Shown: positions 18,209 to 27,799, numbered from the stretch's first letter. The stretch is DNA of 64,000 nt from Saprospiraceae bacterium (GCA_016787525.1 JAEUUP010000002.1:1-64000), one strand, 5' to 3'. A program made the numbers and translations. The notes: generated by a model not told the origin, from the sequence alone.

Positions 18209-21193
18209 ATGACAAAACATTACCTCACCCTCGTTTTTGCCTTTGTAATTGCTTTTGTGCAAGCACAAACGGTTCTTTTTAATTATAATTTCCAATCTGC
18301 TTTGCCTTCGGGTATCACCGCTAACTACAATGGTGGCTCATTGAGTACGACAAAGACCGCTGATGGTGTTTGTTCAACAGGAGCCGCCACGATTAATGCA
18401 GGAGGTAATTTACAAGTAAGCATAGCAAGTTGTAATGTTTTTAGAGTCAACATGAAGTCAACAGGTTCGGGTGCAAGAACGGTGACTGTGAAGTACAAAC
18501 TACAAACGGATGTTGATTTTACAACTTTAACAACCAGTTTAAGTGTTCAAGCCGCGGCTTCTTTTGATTTTCATACCTTGTATCCAAGCATCGTCAGTAC
18601 CGCCCCGATCACAGTCAGCATCGAACCAACGAGTGGCAATATCCAAATCCACGACTTATACGTTGAAAGTAACAACGGTGCGAGTAATGCTGCCGAAATC
18701 ACCGCCTTTAGCATACCCAATCAACTGGGTAATGCTGTTATCAATTCGGCTGCCGCAACTGTCAGTGTCAATGTGCCACTTGGTACAGATTTGACTGCGG
18801 TGACACCTTCGACACTCAATATTTCATTTGGTGCAAGCATCAATCCCACTGCAACGACTCCACGCAATTTTTCAAGCCCCGTGACTTACACAGTCACAGC
18901 ACAAGATGGCACAAGCACAAAAGTGTGGACTGTAACCGTAACTCCTGTGGCTTCTACCGAAAAAGAAATCACTGCCTTTCAATTGGCAGCGAATCAAATT
19001 GACGCAGCCACCATCAATTCGGCAGCAGGTACAATTGCTGTTTCGATGCCAACAGGTACAAACTTGACAAGCATCGTACCCCAAACATTGACCATTTCTG
19101 CCAATGCAACCATCTCTCCCCTCCCCTCAGTAGCGCGCGACTTTTCAAGCCCTCTGACTTACACGGTCACAGCACAAGATGCTTCAACAAAAACATGGAC
19201 GATTACTGTTTCATTGGTTGCTCCTACCTACACGTTGACCATCAATAAAACAGGAACAGGCAATGTCTCAGCAAATCCTGCACCCACTAATGGTGTTTAT
19301 ACTGAGGGGACGGTTGTTACTTTGACCGCCACACCTCTTGCAGGAGCGAGTTTTATCAATTGGACAGGCGATGCTTCTGGCACAAATACGACTACAACCG
19401 TCACGATGACGGCGAATAAAACAGTAACAGCCAACTTTACATCAAGTTACACCTTTGATTTCAATCAAGTTGTGGGTTTTGCAAGCATCGCAGGTGATGG
19501 TTTCGCTGGTCCGACTATTGGTGGCAACAATGCAACACAACCTGTTTTGTGTATCAACGGCCCAGCTGATTTCAATAAATTGTGTGAGAGTCTCTACAAC
19601 CGAGGTCGGGTTTGGGCAGGCAGAACACAAAGTGCTGGCACAGTACCCGGCACGAATCAAATGCTGAAACAACCACTTATCATTTTAATCAAAGCGGGTA
19701 CTTACAACGCTTCTCAAACGCTGTCAACTGTGGGTGGCAATGCCTATGGCAACGATATGCTCGACATTGCCGAGCAAGGAGATATAACTTTCATCGGCGA
19801 AGGGAATGTGGTTTTTAATTTTGGCATCAATGTCAAACGTTCATACAATGTCATCATTCGCAACATCTCTTTTCACAGCTACGGTGACGACGGTGTCAAT
19901 GTTGGTTATCCTGAAACACACCATATTTGGATTGACCATTGCACTTTTGGTCATCCAACAACGCTGCCTTCTAATACCGATACGCCCGATGGCACAAGCG
20001 AAGTGAAAGATGGAGCAAGCTATGTGACAATCTCATGGTGCAAATACCAAAACCACTGGAAAACCTGTCTGATGGGACACTCTGACAATAACGGTGGCAC
20101 AGATGCAGGTCGTTTGAAAGTAACTTATTATGCCAACTATTTCTATTCAACCAACTCGCGTCACCCCCGTACACGTTTTGGAACAGCTCATGTTCTGAAC
20201 AATATGTACGAAAACGTTGGTTTAGGTCGTACAGGTCATTTTGGTTATGGCATTGGTGCATCAAACAATTCGCAAGTGTGGGCAGAAGGCAACTTTTTTC
20301 TCGATACTCGTTGGCCTATGTTGGCGGATAGAAGCACAGCTGACTTTGCTGCCGTTTATGGTTCTTTACTATCGCCCAATAGCAATATTCAATGTTGGGG
20401 CTTGAAATCTGTTAACAATGAATACGACGACAGTGGTTTGACTCAAAGTATCGTCGGACAAGTCAAGGCAGATATGATTAACCCAAGTGGTAAATCTGTG
20501 AAGTTTGATGAATTGATAACACCTAATTTCACTTTCAATCCTGCCAATGATTACAACTACACGGCTTTACCTGCTTCGGCTGTTCGCACACTCATTCCGC
20601 AGTATGCAGGAGCTGATATTATCAATTGGAATGTCAGTTGCAGCGTGATTGCTTTGGATTTGATTGATTTTAAAGTAGAAAAAAATACGGAAGCCTCAGC
20701 TTCCGTACGTTGGACAACAGCAAATGAACAAGCTGTTAGTCATTTTGAGATAGAAAAAAGTGCCGATGGACACCTATTCAGTGCCGTTGGTACAGTTAAG
20801 GCGACGAATAATAAGACATTGAACACCTACCTTTTTACAGACAATACCCCCCTCAGTATTGTACAATATTATCGTCTGAAAATGGTGGATTTAGATGGTT
20901 CAATCACTTATTCAAAAGTTTTGAGTCTCTCTAATGATAAAAGTGCAATCAAAACTTTGAAAATCACCCCCTCAGTATCGAACGATATGATTACCATCGA
21001 AATACCCCAAGTAGAAACGGCTACACTGACAGTAGTTGATGTTTTAGGTCGCGCGGTTTTTTCTAAAAAAATGACTGCCACCGACGCTCAAACAGCACAC
21101 ACTTTGTCTGTCGCACCTTTTGTCAATGGTCTATATACCGTTGTACTGACAAATGGACAAGGACAATGGCTTGGTAAGTTTCTTAAACAGTGA
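18209..21193 (+). CDS. Secreted pectate lyase, PL1, with N-terminal accessory domains
   Basis: A 994-residue protein. Signal peptide 1-20 (VQAQ). Two DUF5018-like beta repeats (about 165-330; EITAFSIPNQ and EITAFQLAANQ, each ending FSSPVTYTVTAQD or a close variant) come before an InlB/bacterial-repeat domain (about 335-405; YTLTINKTGTGNVSANP...WTGDASGT). The PL1 beta-helix catalytic domain is at about 415-800, with IRNISFHSYGDDGVNVG, HHIWIDHCTFG, SWCKYQNHWKTCLMGHSD and SRHPRTRFG; the Arg in the last motif sits where PL1 enzymes have their catalytic Arg. The C-terminal linker and T9SS sorting domain end KFLKQ. Motif copies: 19123, 20849 (TPLSI in the linker) and 20968, where TPSV replaces the usual YPNP of the sorting domain. 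Confidence 0.9.
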   Translation: MTKHYLTLVFAFVIAFVQAQTVLFNYNFQSALPSGITANYNGGSLSTTKTADGVCSTGAATINAGGNLQVSIASCNVFRVNMKSTGSGARTVTVKYKLQTDVDFTTLTTSLSVQAAASFDFHTLYPSIVSTAPITVSIEPTSGNIQIHDLYVESNNGASNAAEITAFSIPNQLGNAVINSAAATVSVNVPLGTDLTAVTPSTLNISFGASINPTATTPRNFSSPVTYTVTAQDGTSTKVWTVTVTPVASTEKEITAFQLAANQIDAATINSAAGTIAVSMPTGTNLTSIVPQTLTISANATISPLPSVARDFSSPLTYTVTAQDASTKTWTITVSLVAPTYTLTINKTGTGNVSANPAPTNGVYTEGTVVTLTATPLAGASFINWTGDASGTNTTTTVTMTANKTVTANFTSSYTFDFNQVVGFASIAGDGFAGPTIGGNNATQPVLCINGPADFNKLCESLYNRGRVWAGRTQSAGTVPGTNQMLKQPLIILIKAGTYNASQTLSTVGGNAYGNDMLDIAEQGDITFIGEGNVVFNFGINVKRSYNVIIRNISFHSYGDDGVNVGYPETHHIWIDHCTFGHPTTLPSNTDTPDGTSEVKDGASYVTISWCKYQNHWKTCLMGHSDNNGGTDAGRLKVTYYANYFYSTNSRHPRTRFGTAHVLNNMYENVGLGRTGHFGYGIGASNNSQVWAEGNFFLDTRWPMLADRSTADFAAVYGSLLSPNSNIQCWGLKSVNNEYDDSGLTQSIVGQVKADMINPSGKSVKFDELITPNFTFNPANDYNYTALPASAVRTLIPQYAGADIINWNVSCSVIALDLIDFKVEKNTEASASVRWTTANEQAVSHFEIEKSADGHLFSAVGTVKATNNKTLNTYLFTDNTPLSIVQYYRLKMVDLDGSITYSKVLSLSNDKSAIKTLKITPSVSNDMITIEIPQVETATLTVVDVLGRAVFSKKMTATDAQTAHTLSVAPFVNGLYTVVLTNGQGQWLGKFLKQ

Positions 21194-21228
21194 AAGTGTA
21201 AAATTCTTTTCATATATTTTTGAGTAGT

Positions 21229-21308
21229 ACCCCCTCAGTATGGGCAACTTGTGTCTGCTTCTTTTGTTCGCAAAAGCCTGTTGCCCATACATTGAGGGGG
21301 TGTTTTTT
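21229..21308 (+). terminator. Terminator hairpin built from two inverted motif copies
   Basis: The arm 21229-21248 begins ACCCCCTCAGTA. The arm 21280-21301 ends in the inverse motif with two changed or extra bases (CATTGAGGGGGT). The stem is 20 bp with a 2-base bulge, and a TTTTTT run follows. It lies between the PL1 gene and the PL9 gene. An alternative is a leader structure of the PL9 gene, since a TATTTTTG box lies at 21215. Confidence 0.7.
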
Positions 21309-21336
21309 GTCCTTTTTCTTACAAATTATTAGCAAA

Positions 21337-23112
21337 ATGAACAAAACGGTTCTCACATTTCTACTGAGCGTGCTTGTTGCGCAGGTTTTTTTGGCACAAA
21401 GTATCATTTACGTATCACCCACAGGGAGCGCATCTGTCAACGGTAGCGACATCAATCAACCTACAACGCTCGCCAATGCCATCACTTTAGCCACAACGGC
21501 TGGAGTGACCATCTATTTAAGAGGCGGCACTTACGCTTTAAGTGTCACCCAAAGCATTGCCTCGTCAAGAAGCGGTGCAGCAGGGAATTTGAAAAAACTT
21601 CATGCTTATCCTGGCGATAGTCGCCCTGTTCTTGATTTTTCGGCTATGGCTTTCAATAGCAGCAATAGGGGTATTTCATTGGGTGCCAGCTATTGGCATA
21701 TCAAAGGCATAGATTTTTATAGAGCTGGCGACAACGGTATGTTTGTTTCTGGTAGCAATAATATCATAGAGTTTTGCTCTTTTTACGAAAACTACGACAC
21801 TGGTTTACAAATAGGTAATGGCGCTGCGAACAACCAAGTTATCAATTGCGATTCTTACTACAATGCTGATCCAACAGGCGAAAACGCAGATGGCTTTGCC
21901 GCCAAACTCGATGTTGGCACAGGCAACTCATTCAAAGGTTGTCGGGCGTGGCAAAACTCTGATGATGGGTGGGACGGCTATTTGCGCCCCGCCAATGATG
22001 TATCTACAACCTATGAAAATTGCTGGGCTTTCAAGAATGGTTATACCAAATCAGGTGGCACAACAACTGCAGGCGACGGCAATGGCTTCAAAACAGGGGG
22101 TAGCGATGCCAAAGATTTGAGTCACAACGCTACTTTGACGCGCTGTCTTTCTTTCGGCAACAAAGCCGATGGTTTCGACCAAAATAGCAATTTGGGTAAT
22201 ATCACTCTCCTCAATTGTACCGCTTTTGGCAATGGCAGAAACTATGGTATGAATGACCGTGCCTTAGCTTCGGGCAAGCTATTGACCATCAAAAACTGCG
22301 TGTCAGCAACAGGCACACAATCCATTTTAGCAGCAGCCGTCCAAGCCACAAACAGTTGGACAGGTGGTTTTACAGTGACCAATGCAGACTTTGTCAGTAT
22401 TGACCCTGCTGCCGCCGAAAATGCCCGACAAGCCGATGGCTCTTTGCCCAATATTATGTTTATGCAATTGGCTTCGGGTAGCGACCTCATCAACCGAGGA
22501 ACGGATATAGGCCTACCTTTTAATGGTTCTGCACCCGATTTGGGTTGTTTTGAAACATCAGAAGCCATTCCCGTCACTCTTGCATCTTTTGATGGGCAGA
22601 AGAAAGATAAAGGTGTTTTATTATCTTGGAAAACAGAAAGTGAACAAAATAACAAAGGTTGGACTATTCAAAAACGCACTTTGACAACCGACAAATGGAT
22701 GAATATTGGCTTTGTGAAAGGAAATGGTACGACAAGCACCCCTCAGTATTTTTCGTTTTTAGATATAGATGAGTCTGTCAACGAAGTTCTTTATTATCGT
22801 TTGCAACAAGAAGACTTTGACGGACATTTATCATTGAGCAGAACCATCAGTGTTTCATCTGAGTCAAAAAAAAATGAATCGTTTATTTGTGCCTCCAATC
22901 TCGTGAAAGAAGAATTAAGGCTTATTCATCCACCGTTTGAGTTGCCAGCCACTTTTGTAATCACAGATATAACTGGTCATAAATGGCTTTCTCAATCGGC
23001 ATCAGTTTCTAACCAAACACATATACCTGTTCAGCATCTGCCCATTGGTGTTTATTTTGTACAACTACTGAGGGGGTCTCAAAGCAGTGTTCAAAAATTC
23101 ATAAAACAGTAA
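21337..23112 (+). CDS. Secreted pectate lyase, PL9 family, T9SS-exported
   Basis: A 591-residue protein. The start at 21337 (MNKTVLTFLLSVLVAQVFLAQ) gives a clean signal peptide; an upstream ATG would run through the terminator hairpin. Residues about 22-390 form a PL9 beta-helix: IIYVSPTGSASVNGS, NADGFAAKLDVGTGN (Lys in the place of the catalytic Lys of PL9) and FKGCRAWQNSDDGWDGY. PL9 enzymes cleave polygalacturonate or rhamnogalacturonan. A linker and a T9SS sorting domain end KFIKQ. The domain is divergent, lacking YPNP. Motif copies at 22739 (sense) and 23066 (reverse, in the sorting domain, coding LLRGS). Last gene of the pectin cluster. Confidence 0.9.
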   Translation: MNKTVLTFLLSVLVAQVFLAQSIIYVSPTGSASVNGSDINQPTTLANAITLATTAGVTIYLRGGTYALSVTQSIASSRSGAAGNLKKLHAYPGDSRPVLDFSAMAFNSSNRGISLGASYWHIKGIDFYRAGDNGMFVSGSNNIIEFCSFYENYDTGLQIGNGAANNQVINCDSYYNADPTGENADGFAAKLDVGTGNSFKGCRAWQNSDDGWDGYLRPANDVSTTYENCWAFKNGYTKSGGTTTAGDGNGFKTGGSDAKDLSHNATLTRCLSFGNKADGFDQNSNLGNITLLNCTAFGNGRNYGMNDRALASGKLLTIKNCVSATGTQSILAAAVQATNSWTGGFTVTNADFVSIDPAAAENARQADGSLPNIMFMQLASGSDLINRGTDIGLPFNGSAPDLGCFETSEAIPVTLASFDGQKKDKGVLLSWKTESEQNNKGWTIQKRTLTTDKWMNIGFVKGNGTTSTPQYFSFLDIDESVNEVLYYRLQQEDFDGHLSLSRTISVSSESKKNESFICASNLVKEELRLIHPPFELPATFVITDITGHKWLSQSASVSNQTHIPVQHLPIGVYFVQLLRGSQSSVQKFIKQ

Positions 23113-23116
23113 AAAT

Positions 23117-23150
23117 AAGGTCGGCAAGAGTTTATACCCTTGCCGACCTT
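23117..23150. terminator. Bidirectional terminator between convergent genes
   Basis: Perfect 12-bp stem AAGGTCGGCAAG / CTTGCCGACCTT (23117-23128 and 23139-23150). Confidence 0.75.
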
Positions 23151-23174
23151 GGCTTAAAATGAAATAGATAAGTC

Positions 23175-24065
23175 TTACGCAATCCCCACCCGTATGTTTT
23201 TAGGCGAAAACTTGGTTTTATTGCTTACAATAAAGCCTACAACATTGCCAAAAAAGGGTAAAAACGGTTGGATATGGACTAACTTATTGTTGATAGAGAG
23301 TTTTAGTTTTAGTTTATCGTTTTCAATCACTATCATATTGGTATCTGTACCTTGGTTAACGGGGGCAAACTCCGTCCACGGCAAATGCGTTGTAAAAATA
23401 GTTTCTTTTGTTGTATCTGTAGTGTCAACGCACACAGCACCAATGCTGCTGATGGAAACGCTGTGAAAACCCGACATCTCCGTATTGCCTCCCCAAAATA
23501 CGCCGAAATAACCTGTTTCTTCAATTTCTAAACATTCAATAACAGTCTCTATTTTGAAATCTTTGTCTTGTTCTAAAACGCATAGAATGCCTGTAAAATA
23601 GATACCGTTATCGCTTTCCATGCCTTCGACAAAGTATTGGTTTTTGTCAAAATAGAAGCGCACAGGTACTTGATTATCCACTTGCTCTGGCAATTGTTCG
23701 AGCCAACCGTTTTGGTTGTCTTTAAAATTATCCTCCAAGATATACGTGAATCTATCTACTTTTTTAGGCTCAACCTGAGCAGGAGCTTGAGTTTCAACAC
23801 TATTAGACGTTTCAAAAATAGATTGCAATTCATCTTTCAAAGATAGAATAGCTCTTTGTATGCGAACAATTTCAGGGCTGTTCTTCGTTTGTATGCCTTG
23901 CAAAACATCGCGTTCGTAACTACTCCATTGACCTAAATACAATAAAGTGTCGTTTGCCAAATCTGACTCAAATTTTTTGAAATAATCCGATAACTGCAGC
24001 AAAGCTGTTTTAAAATCGCCGTCAATAATGCAGCGTTCTAGTTCTATAACACGATAATCTTTCAT
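23175..24065 (-). CDS. Protein with EAD11-like N-terminus and beta-sandwich C-terminus
   Basis: A 296-residue protein, no signal peptide. The ATG at 24065 is preferred to the TTG at 24074. Residues about 1-85 are helical and resemble effector-associated domain 11 (a short helical adaptor, with pattern LERCIIDGDFKTALLQL ... IVRIQRAILSLKDELQSI), seen in Bacteroidota conflict or signalling proteins. Residues about 115-296 resemble a concanavalin-type beta-sandwich (FTYILEDNFKDNQNGWLEQ...). EAD domains normally recruit a partner carrying the same domain; no partner is visible here. The family assignment is from memory and moderate. A -7 box lies at 24101-24108. No motif copy inside. Confidence 0.6.
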   Translation of the reverse strand: MKDYRVIELERCIIDGDFKTALLQLSDYFKKFESDLANDTLLYLGQWSSYERDVLQGIQTKNSPEIVRIQRAILSLKDELQSIFETSNSVETQAPAQVEPKKVDRFTYILEDNFKDNQNGWLEQLPEQVDNQVPVRFYFDKNQYFVEGMESDNGIYFTGILCVLEQDKDFKIETVIECLEIEETGYFGVFWGGNTEMSGFHSVSISSIGAVCVDTTDTTKETIFTTHLPWTEFAPVNQGTDTNMIVIENDKLKLKLSINNKLVHIQPFLPFFGNVVGFIVSNKTKFSPKNIRVGIA

Positions 24066-24100
24066 AAAAATCAATTAATTGTATTGTTTTCATTAATTGC

Positions 24101-24108
24101 CAAAGATA
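24101..24108 (-). promoter_or_regulatory. -7 promoter box (TATCTTTG)
   Basis: CAAAGATA on the plus strand, 36 bases before the ATG at 24065. Confidence 0.5.
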
Positions 24109-24136
24109 ATCAAATCTTGAATTGAGCAACCTTTTA

Positions 24137-24355
24137 AGTAGTCGAAAATAAGTTTTCGTGCATTTCAAACGCCGCCTTTGGCGGCGAAAAGGACTTTGAG
24201 GAGCGAGCGATTTTTTGATTGAAATTTTGGCTTTGCCAAAATTTCAATCAAAAAATCGCTCGCTCCAACAGAAAAACTTTCAAAGTACGTCTTTTGCGCG
24301 TAGCGCAAAACAGTAAGTATCAAACACGCGAAAACTTATTTCTGATTACTTAAGT
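24137..24355. repeat. Long hairpin element, copy 3 (complete, with terminal repeats)
   Basis: The most complete member. The outer ends form an inverted repeat (left starts TAAGTAGTCGAAAATAAG, right ends CTTATTTCTGATTACTTA). Inside are a GCCGCC-TTT-GGCGGC hairpin, a perfect 31-bp stem (24200-24230 and 24236-24266, loop CTTTG) and a TTTTGCGC...GCGCAAAA hairpin. About 220 bases, no gene, so either a MITE-like non-autonomous element or a structured non-coding repeat. Confidence 0.85.
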
Positions 24356-24452
24356 GGTGAAAGACACGCTTTAAAAGAACAAAACTTAGATTTATCGGAA
24401 AACACTTAACTTCACCCTCAGAAACATAAACAAATCTTTAAATCAAAACAAA

Positions 24453-25475
24453 ATGAAACAACTCAACGTCGGACTTATTGGTTTTGGACTATCAGGCAGA
24501 TATTTGATTGCGCCTTATTTGATGGTCAATCCTCTTTTCAGATTAAAAACTGTTGTGCAGCAACGAGCAGCAACAGCCGCTGAGATATACCCCTCAGTAA
24601 ATGTGGTCAAAGATTTGAATGATGTGTTGACAGACAAAGACATTGATCTCGTCATTGTCAGTAGCCCCAATGAGACACATTTTGATTACACTCGACGGGC
24701 TTTGCTGTCAGGAAAACATGTTTTGGTCGAAAAACCAATGGCTTCAACAGCCGCAGAGTGTGAAATATTGATAGATTTGGCGGAAAGACAAGGTAAAGTA
24801 TTGTCTGTCTATCAAAATCGTCGCTTCGATGGCGATTTTCAAACAGTTCAGAATGTGATAAAAAATAAACTTGTGGGCGATGTTTTCAATTATGAAGCTA
24901 GGTTTGACCGTTGGGCTCCCCAAGCCAATCCAAAAAAATGGAAAGAGACACCTTCTTTGATAACAGGTGTGTTGTACGATTTGGGCGCACATATCCTCGA
25001 CCAAGCCTTAGTGTTATTTGGCAGCCCCAAAAGTTTCAATGGACAAGTGATGACACAACGAGCTGATACGACCATTGATGATGCTTTCGACCTCCGATTG
25101 GATTACGGGCAACTCAAAGTGACATTGAAAGCCAGCCTTTTGGTACGAGAACCCACACCGCGTTATATGGTGCATGGCACAAAAGGTTCATTTGTCAAAT
25201 ACGGTATTGACCCCCAAGAAGATATGCTCAAAGCAGGTATGACTCCCGACCAAAAAGGTTTCGGTGAAGACACCCCTCAGTATTTTGGCACTCTGAACAC
25301 TGATATAAATGGTTTGCACGTGCAAGGCAAAATAGAAACACTGAAAGGGGATTTCGGTCTTTTGTTCCAAAACTTGTATGATACCATTGTCAATGGCAAT
25401 GATTTAGCTGTTAAACCCGAACAAGTTTTGGAACAAATTAAAATTATGGAAACAATTAAAAAGAGAAGCAAATAG
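24453..25475 (+). CDS. Gfo/Idh/MocA family NAD(P)-dependent oxidoreductase
   Basis: A 340-residue cytoplasmic protein. The N-terminal Rossmann fold carries GLIGFGLSGRYL (residues 7-18), the family motif VEKPMAST (about 92-99) supplies the Lys-Pro pair of the active site, and the C-terminal domain is a Gfo/Idh alpha/beta half. Members oxidise or reduce sugars, inositols or related polyols; the substrate cannot be read from the sequence. The methyltransferase starts 2 bases after its stop, so the two are co-transcribed. Motif copies at 24590 (YPSVN) and 25273 (TPQYF) use different reading frames of the same 10-mer. Confidence 0.9.
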   Translation: MKQLNVGLIGFGLSGRYLIAPYLMVNPLFRLKTVVQQRAATAAEIYPSVNVVKDLNDVLTDKDIDLVIVSSPNETHFDYTRRALLSGKHVLVEKPMASTAAECEILIDLAERQGKVLSVYQNRRFDGDFQTVQNVIKNKLVGDVFNYEARFDRWAPQANPKKWKETPSLITGVLYDLGAHILDQALVLFGSPKSFNGQVMTQRADTTIDDAFDLRLDYGQLKVTLKASLLVREPTPRYMVHGTKGSFVKYGIDPQEDMLKAGMTPDQKGFGEDTPQYFGTLNTDINGLHVQGKIETLKGDFGLLFQNLYDTIVNGNDLAVKPEQVLEQIKIMETIKKRSK

Positions 25476-25477
25476 AA

Positions 25478-26101
25478 ATGAATGTAGAGCAAGCCTACAA
25501 TGTTTGGGCAAACCAATATGATACCAACCACAACAAAACCCGTGACCTTGAGGCGATTTCGTTACGCGAAACCTTGAATCCTTTCGCATTTAAGCATTGT
25601 TTAGAAATTGGTTGTGGTACTGGAAAAAATACAGAATGGTTGGTAACAAAAGCTGAGCTAGTGACTTCGGTTGACTTATCGGACGAAATGCTGGCAAAAG
25701 CACGTGAAAAAGTACGTACAGACAATGTTCAGTTTTTTAAAGCCGATATTACTGAGGGGTGGTCGTTTGCGCAAGATAATTATGATTTGGTGGTATTCAG
25801 TTTGGTTTTAGAACACATTGAAGACTTAGATAGCATATTTGAAAAAATTGCGTCTATACTCGCACCTACGGGTCGTGTTTATATCGGTGAGTTGCATCCT
25901 TTTAAACAATATGCAGGTTCAAAAGCCCGATTTGAAACCGAAGAAGGACAGCAAATAGTCACTTGTTTCAACCATCATGTCTCGGATTTTGTGCAGGCAG
26001 CACAAGCACACAGTTTGCATATTGAAACTCTTTCAGAATATTTTGATGACAACGACCGAACGCATCTGCCACGTATATTAACGCTTTTGTTCCGAAAATA
26101 G
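25478..26101 (+). CDS. Class I SAM-dependent methyltransferase
   Basis: A 207-residue protein. SAM-binding motif I LEIGCGTGKNTEW (about residues 40-52), the acidic residue ending motif II (TSVDLSDEML), and VFSLVLEHIEDL at the motif IV region are visible. Typical length for a small-molecule methyltransferase; the acceptor is unknown. Only 2 bases separate it from the upstream oxidoreductase. A reverse motif copy (25750) codes for TEGWS, one of six motif copies placed against the coding direction. Confidence 0.88.
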   Translation: MNVEQAYNVWANQYDTNHNKTRDLEAISLRETLNPFAFKHCLEIGCGTGKNTEWLVTKAELVTSVDLSDEMLAKAREKVRTDNVQFFKADITEGWSFAQDNYDLVVFSLVLEHIEDLDSIFEKIASILAPTGRVYIGELHPFKQYAGSKARFETEEGQQIVTCFNHHVSDFVQAAQAHSLHIETLSEYFDDNDRTHLPRILTLLFRK

Positions 26102-26173
26102 CTTTTTTAAATTAGGTTTATAGGAAAGTCCTTATTCAAAAAGAAAACATTAGTAATAAATCTATAAATTGAT

Positions 26174-27799
26174 ATGCGTAAAATTTACTTATTTATCCTT
26201 TTAATGCTTCACTTCGAAGCCTTTTCACAAACTGTAAAAGCACCAGAAATGCCCGCACAACCTAAATTGGTTGTTGGTATTGTCGTTGACCAAATGCGCT
26301 ACGACTACCTTTATCGCTATGCGGCTAAATATGGAAATGGAGGTATTAAACGTTTGATAAATGGTGGTTTTAACTGCAAAAACAATCATTACCATTATGC
26401 TAGTACACTCACAGGACCTGGTCATGCGGCTGTTTACACGGGTTCTGTCCCTGCTCTGAATGGAATCATTGGCAATGAATGGTTCAACCCTTTGAACGAT
26501 AGTCAGATGTATGTTGTCGCTGATAGTACTGTTTCAGGTGTTGGCACCGACGGTGGCGAGGCAGGGAAAATGTCTCCCAAAAACTTAAAAACGACAACCA
26601 TCACTGACCAACTGCGCCTGTCCAATGACTTTAAATCCAGAGTCTTTGGTGTTGCTATAAAAGATAGAGGTGCTATTTTACCCGCAGGACACACAGCTAA
26701 TGCAGCTTATTGGTTTGATACAAAAACAGGCAATTGGATTTCGAGTACATACTATATGAAAGACCTACCAGAATGGGTTAAAAGTTTCAATGGGCAACGG
26801 ATAGCCGATAAAATTCGTGCTCAGAAATGGGAAACTTTGCTACCCCTCAGTCAATACACTGAAAGTGAATCAGATAAACAACCATACGAGAATAATTTAG
26901 CAGAAGAAACGGAGTCAGTTTTTCCTCATACGATTAATAATTCTGCCAGTATTCCAATGTCTCCTTATGCCAATACGATGACGAAAGATTTTGCATTGTC
27001 AATCTTGAAAAATGAAAAATTGGGCGTAGGTGATGTAACTGACTTCCTCTGCATCAGCTTTTCTACGCCTGACTATATTGGTCATTCATTTGGTACACAT
27101 TCTGTCGAGATAGAGGATTGTTATTTGAGATTAGACCGTGATTTGGAAGATTTACTAAAAAATCTGGACACTCAAATTGGTCGAAACAACTATGTTGTTT
27201 TCTTAACAGCTGATCATGGTGTAGCAGATATACCTGGTTTTTTGAAAAAAAATAAAATTCCTGCTGGTACGGCGACCAGTGGGAACGATATTAAGTTCTT
27301 GAATACCCAACTTGAAAATACTTTTGGAGAAGGTAAATGGATAAAATCTTTCTCAAACTATCAAATCTACCTCGACCATGATTTGATGAGACAAAAGAAA
27401 GTGTCTTATGCACAGATATACGATATAGTAAAAGATAACCTGTTAACAATTGGTTCACCCGTACACAATGTTATAAACTTGCATGATTTGTCGAATGCTG
27501 TCATTCCTGATTATTTTCGTAGCTATATCAACAATATCTACAATCCCAAGCTGAGTGGTGATTTCTTTGTTATGCTCGAACCTGCATGGTTTTATGGTGG
27601 TAGTAAAGGTACAACGCACGGCTCTCCCTACGCATACGATACACATGTACCTCTCTTATTTTATGGGTGGAAAATACCCAAAGGAACAACCGTTGAGCGT
27701 ACTCATATTTCAGACATCGCCCCTACACTGGCAGCTTTATTGAATATCTTAGAGCCAAACGGAAATGTTGGCAAACCGATTCAGGCTGTTTGTAGATAG
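26174..27799 (+). CDS. PafA-like alkaline phosphatase
   Basis: A 541-residue secreted phosphomonoesterase of the alkaline phosphatase superfamily. Signal peptide 1-19. Asp39 (VVDQMRYD) binds metal, Thr80 (TLTGPGHA) sits at the nucleophile position, Asn101 follows, and Lys163/Arg165 (IKDRGA) match the pair that marks PafA phosphatases; the second metal site is TADHG. These enzymes free phosphate from many monoesters in the periplasm. No T9SS domain. A near-copy of the motif (ACCCCTCAGTC) lies at 26842. It is 72 bases after the methyltransferase, so possibly the same transcript. Confidence 0.88.
   Translation: MRKIYLFILLMLHFEAFSQTVKAPEMPAQPKLVVGIVVDQMRYDYLYRYAAKYGNGGIKRLINGGFNCKNNHYHYASTLTGPGHAAVYTGSVPALNGIIGNEWFNPLNDSQMYVVADSTVSGVGTDGGEAGKMSPKNLKTTTITDQLRLSNDFKSRVFGVAIKDRGAILPAGHTANAAYWFDTKTGNWISSTYYMKDLPEWVKSFNGQRIADKIRAQKWETLLPLSQYTESESDKQPYENNLAEETESVFPHTINNSASIPMSPYANTMTKDFALSILKNEKLGVGDVTDFLCISFSTPDYIGHSFGTHSVEIEDCYLRLDRDLEDLLKNLDTQIGRNNYVVFLTADHGVADIPGFLKKNKIPAGTATSGNDIKFLNTQLENTFGEGKWIKSFSNYQIYLDHDLMRQKKVSYAQIYDIVKDNLLTIGSPVHNVINLHDLSNAVIPDYFRSYINNIYNPKLSGDFFVMLEPAWFYGGSKGTTHGSPYAYDTHVPLLFYGWKIPKGTTVERTHISDIAPTLAALLNILEPNGNVGKPIQAVCR

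Noticed and set aside
21220-21336. Upstream start for the PL9 lyase
   Set aside because: It would be translated through the terminator hairpin and would bury the signal peptide.
21418-21440. CCCACAGGGAG in the PL9 gene as another copy of the 21-base insertion
   Set aside because: It encodes the usual SPTGS start of PL9 proteins; only a short stretch matches.
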